A stretch of 5,565 bases of DNA from NCBI GenBank assembly GCA_023254015.1, contig JALQYS010000219.1:1-5565 (forward strand), given 5' to 3'. Below the pieces are notes generated by a model. The model saw only the letters and a program-made list of their open reading frames with translations. It had not been told where the DNA came from and searched no databases. The translations under genes were made by a program, and so were the position numbers. This document shows, one piece after another, positions 1-4,719 of the stretch (the first letter of the stretch is position 1; each line of letters opens with the position of its first letter). This DNA is from Paracoccaceae bacterium. GTDB taxonomy: Bacteria; Pseudomonadota; Alphaproteobacteria; Rhodobacterales; Rhodobacteraceae.

Positions 1-1
1 C

Positions 2-109
2 ATGATCGAGGGGTCCCGGTCCGGGAACGTGTTCAAGGAGAAGCACCGGCTGATCGCCCGGCTCGACGTCCTGGGGTCCGTTCCGGGTGGGGGCGGAATC
101 CTACGCTAA
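2..109 (+). pseudogene. Fragment of an unidentified coding sequence cut by the transposon
   Basis: A plus-strand frame is open from the window edge into the left terminal repeat, where it stops at TAA (107-109). All 24 codons before the repeat end in G or C, the mark of a GC-rich genome's real coding sequence. The peptide up to the repeat is hydrophilic and protein-like (it includes SGNVFKEKHRLIARL). An ATG sits at 2-4, but the upstream sequence is missing, so I cannot tell whether it is the start. I do not recognise the family. The antisense frame that shares the same third positions is also open, but its peptide is rich in Ser and Cys and looks like a shadow. No continuation of this protein is visible beyond the right end of the transposon, so the gene's other part is not in the window. 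Confidence 0.4.
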
Positions 110-110
110 G
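73..110 (+). repeat. Left terminal inverted repeat (IRL) of the Tn3-family element
   Basis: This 38-bp repeat starts GGGGTCCG and ends CTACGCTAAG. It matches the reverse complement of 3706-3743 at 37 of 38 positions, differing only at the outermost base. Identity runs two bases further inward. The tnpA stop codon (106-108 on the minus strand) lies inside it. A stop (TAA, 107-109) also closes the plus-strand frame that enters from the flank. TnpA would bind here. Confidence 0.95.
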
Positions 111-3009
111 GGGTTGTCATCGGTTTTTTTGGCCACCTGTATTCGCCGGTGAGGAGAATGTGTGCCCATCCGAGGGGCGAGATGTGGGCGAGAAGGTCTG
201 CCGGGGTGCTTTGGCCTTCCTGTTTTCGTTTGGCGGCGGCCTGACCGAGGTGGAGGGTGTTCCAATGGATCACGATGGCTGTAAGCAGGTTTAGGCCAGC
301 CATGCGGTAATGCTGCCCTTCAGCGGTGCGGTCGCGGATTTCGCCCTGGCGACCGATGCGCAGAGCATTTTTCAGGGCGTGATGCGCCTCGCCTTTGTTC
401 AGGCCGATCTGGGCACGACGCTGCATGTCGGCGTCCAGCAGCCAATCAATGATGAAGAGCGTGCGCTCGACGCGACCGATTTCGCGCAAGGCCAGAGCGA
501 GGTCATGCTGGCGCGGATAGGCGGCGAATTTGCGCAGAAGCTGGCTGGGAGGTATGATGCCTGCCGCCATAGTGGCAGCGCTGCGCAGGATATCCGGCCA
601 ATTGGCAATAATCTGCGCCTCCTTGATCTTGCCGCCGAGGAGGCCGCGCAGTTCTTTCGGAACAGCGGCTGGCTCAAAGACATAGAGCCGCGTTGAGGGA
701 AGATCGCGGATACGGGGCACGAAGCGATAGCCGAGCAGAGATGTCACCGCGAAGACGTGATCGGTAAATCCGCCGGTGTCGGTAAACTGTTCGCGCACGC
801 GCCGCCCAGCATCTGTCATCAACAGCCCGTCGAGAATGTAGGGTGCTTCGCTTACGGTTGCCGGAATGGTTTGGATCGCGAAAGGCGCGAACTGGTCAGA
901 AACATGGGTGTATGCCTTCAGGCCGGGGTCGTTGCCGTATTTGGCGTTGACGAGGTTCATGGCCTCGCCTTGTCGGGTGGTGGGAAAGAACTGGCCATCG
1001 CTTGAGGCCGTCTGACCAACACCCCAAACTTGGGCCATGGGTAGCTTTGCCTGCGCGCCCACGAGCATGGCCAATGCCCGGTTCATTGCATCGCTTTCGA
1101 CGTGCCAGCGAGACAGGCGGGAGAGTTGCCAATAATCGTGGGAGTTTGAGGCCTCGGCCATTTTGCTGAGGCCAAGATTTAACCCTTCGGCCAGCAGCAC
1201 GTTCAGAAGACCGATCTTGTCGGTGCAGGGTGTCCCGGTACGCAAATGGGTGAAGGCTTCGGTAAAGCCGGTGACCGCGTCCACTTCGAGCATAAGGTCG
1301 GTAATCCGCACCTCGGGCAAGCGGCGATACAGATCGAGGACGAGTTCATCCGCACCTGTCGCGGGGGCGGCGGTCAACCGGTCGATGCGCAACACACCGT
1401 CCTCGATCGACCCACCGGGGATGGTTCCATTGCGGGCGGCTTTGGCCAGACGGCGCAAACCTTCTGCCATGCGGGCCTTTCGATCCATCAGCCAGACTTC
1501 TGGCGTGAAGGGGACGGCGAGCCTGGGAGATGCGTGAGCGTCCGATATTGGCACCAGCGCCTGCTTCAGATCGGCATATCGGCGGGAATGGCTGAGCCAG
1601 ATGTCGCCAGAGCGGAAGGCCTCGCGCAGATGAAACAGCACCGCAACCTCCCAGAGGCGATGGTCTCCATCCTCTTGCGCCTGAAGATGCCGATGCCATT
1701 TTGAGCCTCGGCGAAGAAATCCTGTTTGTCCTGGCCGATCACCAGCTCCATCGCGGATGGCGCAAACTGCCGCCATCAAAGGGGCTGCAACCTGAGCGGC
1801 CTGGATATCCAGAATCTTGAGCATCCGTGGGGTATACCGCCGGAAGCGGTGGTAGCCTTGGCCGACATAGGCCAAAGGATCGGCGGCTAAGGTATTGATA
1901 AGCTGCGAAGCCTCGGCGACCAGCCCTTGCAGGGTGCCCCAACCGCCTGCTGCAAGAACGGCCTCTTCCAGAGGAGTTCCGTCGCCTTGTGCTTCAATCA
2001 AGGATGCTCCAAGTAAGGTAAAGGCGCGCAACGTGTCATGTGTGGCACCTTTCGCGCCCTCAATCTTGGTGTCAGCAATGACCTTCGCACTTCGCCAGGT
2101 TTTGCCAACAATCCGGTCGTGTGTCTCGACCACGGCATCGGCGACGGCGGCCTGCCACTCCACGACACAGACGGCCAGGATGGCGGTCCGACGATCCCCT
2201 GTGATGTCGCGCAACCCATCAGCAAAGTAACGCTCTCCCTGCCGCCGCATGCGGGCAATGCGGTGAAGCGGGACGCCTTGAAAAACACCCGGATCAAGCC
2301 CAAGGCCTTTCAGAAACTCCAGCCTGTCGAGAAGGCGGTTGGCATCGGCAGAATTGCTGCCCACTTCAAACTGGCGCAACCAGACAAACCGGCTGACCTG
2401 TTCATCGACCATATCTGTCAGAAGGGTCTCCAGCCGATCACGGGCCGCGCCATCGAGGCGACCGGCAATCCGCAGCTCGATCCGTCGCTCGGCGGCAACC
2501 AACGCATCGGCGCAGAGACGTTCAATCGTTGTAATGGCGGGCAAGATAACCAGAGTGCGACGGCACTCATCCACAAACCGCCGCGCAATATCTTCGTTGC
2601 TGCGGGCGTCTTCAGCCGCCGCCTCAAGCCAAGCTCGAAGATCGCGGGCCGCCCGGCCCGAAAAAGCCTTATAGCCGTAAACCGTGCGTAGGGTTGCAAG
2701 GTGTTCGTGGCGGGTTTCTTCGCGCACGGCATAGTCGGCGAGGTCTTCTGGACCGAGGCCAAGCTGAGCGGCTAAGAATTGGGCCACCTCTTGGGGAATG
2801 ACCTCTCCCGGTAACAACAAGCGTCCCGGATGTCTTAGCGCGCAAAGCTGGAGGGCAAACCCCAACCGATTGTGATCCCTGCGGCGGCCCCTGATATGAA
2901 CAAGATCATCGTCGGCCAAGGTGTAATGCAGCAGCAGCGATGCGTCGTCGGTGGGAAGGTCGAGAAGTGCCGAACGTTGGCGTTCGGTCAGAATTTGGCG
3001 CCGTGGCAT
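106..3009 (-). CDS. tnpA: Tn3-family DDE transposase TnpA
   Basis: TnpA catalyses replicative transposition: it binds the 38-bp ends, nicks them and joins them to a target to form a cointegrate. The 967 residues fall in the normal range for the family. The N-terminal part (about residues 4-170, starting PRRQILTERQRSALL) is the DUF4158-type DNA-binding region. The C-terminal part (about 555-945) is the Tn3 DDE catalytic domain. The catalytic acids I assign are D671 in SSDGQ, D744 in TDTGG and E874 in NKGEA; the 73 and 130 residue spacings fit what I recall for the family. Other hallmarks are YTHVSDQFAPF, RIRDL and GLNLLTAIVIHWNT. The start MPRRQIL fits the family N-terminus, although only a weak A-rich ribosome site precedes it. 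The stop lies inside the left repeat. The gene is divergent from tnpR across 94 bp and shows no frameshift or missing catalytic residue. Confidence 0.97.
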   Translation of the reverse strand: MPRRQILTERQRSALLDLPTDDASLLLHYTLADDDLVHIRGRRRDHNRLGFALQLCALRHPGRLLLPGEVIPQEVAQFLAAQLGLGPEDLADYAVREETRHEHLATLRTVYGYKAFSGRAARDLRAWLEAAAEDARSNEDIARRFVDECRRTLVILPAITTIERLCADALVAAERRIELRIAGRLDGAARDRLETLLTDMVDEQVSRFVWLRQFEVGSNSADANRLLDRLEFLKGLGLDPGVFQGVPLHRIARMRRQGERYFADGLRDITGDRRTAILAVCVVEWQAAVADAVVETHDRIVGKTWRSAKVIADTKIEGAKGATHDTLRAFTLLGASLIEAQGDGTPLEEAVLAAGGWGTLQGLVAEASQLINTLAADPLAYVGQGYHRFRRYTPRMLKILDIQAAQVAAPLMAAVCAIRDGAGDRPGQTGFLRRGSKWHRHLQAQEDGDHRLWEVAVLFHLREAFRSGDIWLSHSRRYADLKQALVPISDAHASPRLAVPFTPEVWLMDRKARMAEGLRRLAKAARNGTIPGGSIEDGVLRIDRLTAAPATGADELVLDLYRRLPEVRITDLMLEVDAVTGFTEAFTHLRTGTPCTDKIGLLNVLLAEGLNLGLSKMAEASNSHDYWQLSRLSRWHVESDAMNRALAMLVGAQAKLPMAQVWGVGQTASSDGQFFPTTRQGEAMNLVNAKYGNDPGLKAYTHVSDQFAPFAIQTIPATVSEAPYILDGLLMTDAGRRVREQFTDTGGFTDHVFAVTSLLGYRFVPRIRDLPSTRLYVFEPAAVPKELRGLLGGKIKEAQIIANWPDILRSAATMAAGIIPPSQLLRKFAAYPRQHDLALALREIGRVERTLFIIDWLLDADMQRRAQIGLNKGEAHHALKNALRIGRQGEIRDRTAEGQHYRMAGLNLLTAIVIHWNTLHLGQAAAKRKQEGQSTPADLLAHISPLGWAHILLTGEYRWPKKPMTTP

Positions 3010-3039
3010 GGATGTTTGTCTTTTTTGGTCAAGTGTCTA

Positions 3040-3067
3040 TTGTGGACAAGATCAGCATCAGTAAAAT
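3040..3067 (+). promoter_or_regulatory. Candidate tnpR promoter
   Basis: TTGTGG (3040-3045) as a -35 element and TAAAAT (3062-3067, five of six bases of TATAAT) as a -10 element are separated by 16 bp and lie 36 bp upstream of the tnpR start. The -35 matches poorly (three of six bases). The site overlaps the presumed res motifs, which would allow autorepression by resolvase. This is a prediction from base pattern only. Confidence 0.35.
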
Positions 3068-3091
3068 CAGCACCTTACAAGCCAGAAATCC

Positions 3092-3098
3092 GGGGAGG
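3092..3098 (+). promoter_or_regulatory. Ribosome binding site fixing the TTG start of tnpR
   Basis: GGGGAGG lies 5 nt before the TTG at 3104. No in-frame ATG occurs near the conserved N-terminus (YARVSTSDQ), so this strong Shine-Dalgarno sequence supports a rare TTG start. Confidence 0.7.
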
Positions 3099-3103
3099 TT
3101 CAT

Positions 3104-3715
3104 TTGGGACAGAGGGCCGCTCTCTATGCTAGGGTTTCGACGTCAGACCAGTCCTGTGAGCGTCAGCTTCGGGATTTGACGGAATTTGCCGCCCGAGGCG
3201 GCTATGAGGTGACAGGCGTATTCACCGAAACGGCCTCTGGCACCGCGACCGTCCGTGCCGCGCGCAATCAGGTGATGGCATTGGCGCAAGTCCGCAAGGT
3301 CGATGTCATATTGGTTACCGAGCTCAGCCGCTGGGGCCGCTCGACACAGGACCTGCTCGACGTTCTCGGCAAACTCGCCGCCTGGAAGGTGTCTGTCGTT
3401 GCCATGAGCGGCATGACGTTCGAACTTGAAACGCCGCACGGCCGAATGATGGCAACCCTTCTTGCGGGCATAGCACAGTTCGAACGTGACCTGATCAGCG
3501 AGCGGGTGAAATCCGGGCTGGCCGCCGCCCGCGCCCGTGGCAAAAAGCTCGGACGTCAGCCAGGGCAGCGCCCCAAGGCCGACAAATTTGCGCCCAGGGT
3601 CATCGAGGCCGTCGAAGCAGGCCGAAGCTATCGCTGGATCGCACATGACCTTGCCATCAGCAAAAATACCGTCATGGACATTGTTAAACGCTACAGAGAA
3701 AATCCCTTAGCGTAG
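3104..3715 (+). CDS. tnpR: Tn3-family serine resolvase TnpR
   Basis: TnpR is a site-specific serine recombinase that resolves the transposition cointegrate by recombination between two res copies. The 203-residue protein has an N-terminal catalytic domain (about residues 4-140) with nucleophile S12 in YARVSTSDQ, D67, and the arginine motif SRWGRS (R76, R79). A long E-helix region follows (GRMMATLLAGIAQFERDL, about 113-130, continuing to about 150), then a linker with ARGKKLGRQPGQ and a C-terminal helix-turn-helix (about 165-198). It starts at TTG, preceded by GGGGAGG at 5 nt. The last residues and the TAG stop (3713-3715) are encoded inside the right terminal repeat. It is divergent from tnpA and probably autoregulated at res. 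Short resolvases of this kind are distinct from large serine integrases. Confidence 0.95.
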   Translation: MGQRAALYARVSTSDQSCERQLRDLTEFAARGGYEVTGVFTETASGTATVRAARNQVMALAQVRKVDVILVTELSRWGRSTQDLLDVLGKLAAWKVSVVAMSGMTFELETPHGRMMATLLAGIAQFERDLISERVKSGLAAARARGKKLGRQPGQRPKADKFAPRVIEAVEAGRSYRWIAHDLAISKNTVMDIVKRYRENPLA

Positions 3716-3743
3716 GATTCCGCCCCCACCCGGAACGGACCCT
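3706..3743 (-). repeat. Right terminal inverted repeat (IRR) of the Tn3-family element
   Basis: The reverse complement of this segment equals the left repeat except at the outermost base, where it has A instead of G (plus-strand T at 3743). The tnpR stop codon TAG (3713-3715) falls within it. The tip base matters because TnpA cuts next to it. The change could be a point mutation or a trace of end erosion, or of recombination at this boundary. Confidence 0.93.
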
Positions 3744-3840
3744 CATAAGCGAACTTGAGGCGAGTCTTCACGTTGTGTGTGATTGCGGACGCGACCACCA
3801 TAGAGCAATGCAAAGTCTTCTGGGGATCTTCGTGCCCAGA
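3744..3840. other. Short non-coding right flank of the transposon
   Basis: These 97 bp lie between the right repeat and the small minus-strand gene. The minus strand has a 36-codon open frame that begins at ATG (3801-3799), reads MVVASAITHNVKTRLKFAY, crosses the repeat and stops at 3691-3693. It might be the start of a gene cut by the insertion, but it has no good ribosome site and I do not recognise it. There is no visible link to the left-flank fragment. Confidence 0.35.
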
Positions 3841-4083
3841 TCAGCGCATGAATTCCTCATCGTTGATGAAATCCTCGCCCCCGCGGCTGGCTTCCAGGAC
3901 TTCATGATGAAGGAGGGCCGTAAGATCCCGTCCCATCTCCAAAAGGTTTGCCATCCTAGCCTCAGTGCCACCACTTTCAAACTCAACATTCAAAGCCAGA
4001 AGTTCCATGGCAAGCATGCGGATTTCCTGTTCTGGGTGCCTTGCAATCATCGTTTGCAGTTCCTCAGTCGTCCAATCTTTCAT
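3841..4083 (-). CDS. Small acidic hypothetical protein (80 aa)
   Basis: I do not recognise this family. The start at 4083 (MKDWTTEELQTM) is chosen because AAAGGA lies 10 nt upstream; a longer version starting at 4125 has no ribosome site. The protein has 18 Asp/Glu against 7 Lys/Arg, no Cys, no signal peptide and no membrane segment. It looks all-helical: an amphipathic stretch at about residues 5-33, a Gly-Gly turn near 38, and a second helical stretch at about 41-66 (EARMANLLEMGRDLTALL), followed by an acidic tail with NDEEFMR. It is cytoplasmic by appearance and could be a protein-interaction adaptor or antitoxin-like partner, but no toxin gene is adjacent. It stands alone, 97 bp from the transposon, on the same strand as the distant AAA+ gene. 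Confidence 0.6.
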   Translation of the reverse strand: MKDWTTEELQTMIARHPEQEIRMLAMELLALNVEFESGGTEARMANLLEMGRDLTALLHHEVLEASRGGEDFINDEEFMR

Positions 4084-4093
4084 CGTGCTTTGT

Positions 4094-4099
4094 TCCTTT
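4094..4099 (-). promoter_or_regulatory. Ribosome binding site of the 80-residue protein gene
   Basis: The minus strand reads AAAGGA here, 10 nt before the ATG at 4083-4081. It decides between the start at 4083 and the alternative at 4125, which lacks such a site. Confidence 0.5.
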
Positions 4100-4201
4100 G
4101 TGGGCTGTTCGTGGGACAGGATCATGCGTCAAGGATGGCGCGGGTGATCCGGTACCCGCGCGCGGCAGTGCGGCGCATGATGTGGCACGATCAACCGGCC
4201 A

Positions 4202-4234
4202 GTAGCGGTAAGTTTCTGAGATCGTAGCGTAAGT
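4202..4234 (+). repeat. Short direct repeat, 22-bp period
   Basis: GTAGCGGTAAGT (4202-4213) and GTAGCGTAAGT (4224-4234) differ by one inserted G. Their starts are 22 bp apart, about two helical turns, as in binding sites on one DNA face. Only two copies are present, so chance is possible. Confidence 0.4.
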
Positions 4235-4256
4235 CATGAAGCGTCCGCACAAAGCT

Positions 4257-4272
4257 GTTTCGAGTACGAAAC
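4257..4272. repeat. Small perfect hairpin
   Basis: GTTTCG and CGAAAC pair as a perfect 6-bp stem around the four bases AGTA. No T-run follows on either strand, so it is not a clear terminator. It could be a protein-binding palindrome. Confidence 0.4.
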
Positions 4273-4589
4273 CTGGCGGATGTTCTTGTCCTGTTGCCTG
4301 TGGCGTGGACGTAGAAAAGATCATCCAGATTTCGCATGGTCACGGAAGGCTGCGACCCGGAGCCTGAGCCAAAGTTCCCCCAAGCTTGGAGGCGGCCCGT
4401 CCTTTTTGCGATGAGATGACCTTTAGGGTGACCCGTCTTTTGACTACGTCTGCGGGGCCCGAGGCACATTTAAGTACCGTGTCGCGCTTATGATGCGTGC
4501 TTTTCGTTCGCCTGTCCAGATGCTGTCGGCATGAAATAGATTTTCGCAAAATGGCAGAGCGAGTGAGGCGGAGAGCTCACACAGATCCT

Positions 4590-4669
4590 GGCCCGGAAGT
4601 ACGGATTTCGTCGATGAAACCAGTATTTCCGGGCTGAGCAATGCGACCCATCATAGCCCGGAAATGCTG
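4590..4669. repeat. Three alternating copies of a 15-bp motif
   Basis: Copy A at 4590-4604 reads GGCCCGGAAGTACGG. Copy B at 4621-4635 is on the minus strand and reads AGCCCGGAAATACTG. Copy C at 4655-4669 reads AGCCCGGAAATGCTG. B and C form a 15-bp inverted repeat with one mismatch and an 11-bp perfect core, separated by 19 bp. A and B match at 12 of 15 positions. The centres are 31 and 34 bp apart, near three helical turns each. The array lies just downstream of the AAA+ gene stop and upstream, in the minus direction, of the gene-free stretch and the 80-residue gene. It could be a regulator's operator array or RNA structure in a minus-strand transcript. Confidence 0.6.
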
Positions 4670-4691
4670 TACACCCGGCCTGTGGGCATGA

Positions 4692-4719
4692 TCGCCCCCC
4701 TTAGTTCAGAAGGGGGCGA
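4692..4719 (-). terminator. GC-rich hairpin over the AAA+ stop codon, possible terminator
   Basis: The arms CCCCCTT (4696-4702) and AAGGGGG (4710-4716) pair around a 7-base loop. After one bulged C (4695), three more pairs (TCG 4692-4694 with CGA 4717-4719) extend the stem to ten pairs. The TAA stop of the minus-strand gene lies at the loop side of the stem. There is no U-run after it in the minus direction, so it is not a canonical intrinsic terminator; it may protect the 3' end or act with Rho. Confidence 0.4.

Larger units (their letters stand above)
3010..3103. promoter_or_regulatory. Putative resolution site (res) and divergent promoter region
   Basis: This is the only intergenic space in the element and lies between divergent tnpA and tnpR, where Tn3-family elements of this layout carry res. 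I see an inverted pair TGTC(3034-3037)/GACA(3045-3048) within TGTCTATTGTGGACA, another TGTC at 3017-3020, and ATCAG three times (3051, 3057, 3066), two of them as ATCAGCA spaced 15 bp apart. TGTC/GACA ends are typical of resolvase half-sites. At 94 bp the gap is a little shorter than the roughly 120 bp of the classical three-subsite res, so a subsite may reach into a gene. Resolvase bound here would also repress both genes. Exact subsites and the crossover point cannot be fixed from the sequence alone. Confidence 0.65.
73..3743. mobile_element. Complete cryptic Tn3-family transposon (tnpA and tnpR only)
   Basis: The 3,671-bp unit is bounded by 38-bp inverted repeats (73-110 and 3706-3743). 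It contains only a DDE transposase gene and a divergent serine resolvase gene with a short region between them. The left end begins GGGGTCCG and the repeats end inward in CTACGCTAAG, the typical form of Tn3-family ends. The inner half (GGGGGCGGAATCCTACGCTA) resembles what I recall of Tn5393 ends, which suggests that subgroup. Both reading frames are intact, so the element may be active. The 5 bp outside the ends are GTCCT (68-72) and CATAA (3744-3748), so there is no target-site duplication. There are no passenger genes. Tn3434 of Paracoccus is a similar cryptic element from memory; identity was not tested. Confidence 0.95.
4100..4700. other. About 600 bp without a recognisable gene
   Basis: Several open frames of 60-90 codons cross this stretch on the minus strand, but they overlap each other, rely on rare or unsupported starts, have mixed third-position bases and do not resemble any family I know. 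No tRNA cloverleaf or rRNA is visible. The segment contains short-scale structure listed separately: a direct repeat near 4202-4234, a palindrome at 4257-4272 and a three-copy motif at 4590-4669. It may be a decayed region, a regulatory region for the minus-strand gene on its left, or the site of an unannotated small RNA. Confidence 0.5.

Noticed and set aside
310..2691. Several long open frames on the plus strand and in other frames inside tnpA
   Set aside because: They are shadows of the transposase gene, which has all catalytic motifs in one uninterrupted frame.
73..3743. Possible hidden passenger gene or toxin-antitoxin pair in the transposon
   Set aside because: The only non-coding space is the 94-bp res region, which is too short and has res-like structure.
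3775..4227. Plus-strand open frame of 150 codons
   Set aside because: It runs antisense to the better-supported 80-residue gene, has no ribosome site and its peptide has no family resemblance.
4257..4272. Possible tRNA T-arm remnant or attachment site (TTCGAGT)
   Set aside because: The flanking bases do not form the 5-bp T-stem and no acceptor or anticodon arm is present.
4236..4367. Plus-strand 43-codon frame with a small Cys-containing segment
   Set aside because: No ribosome site, no recognisable motif beyond a few cysteines, and overlapping open frames on the other strand make chance likely.
4191..4469. Minus-strand frame whose end (LDDLFYV, LHDLRYDLRNLPLLAG) loosely recalls DUF892/YciE-type proteins
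   Set aside because: The resemblance is limited to a few residues at the wrong spacing, the start is unsupported and the N-terminal part looks like random translation.
4444..4641. Minus-strand 65-codon frame across the motif array
   Set aside because: It would start at TTG without a ribosome site and has no family resemblance; the repeated motifs within it better suggest non-coding function.
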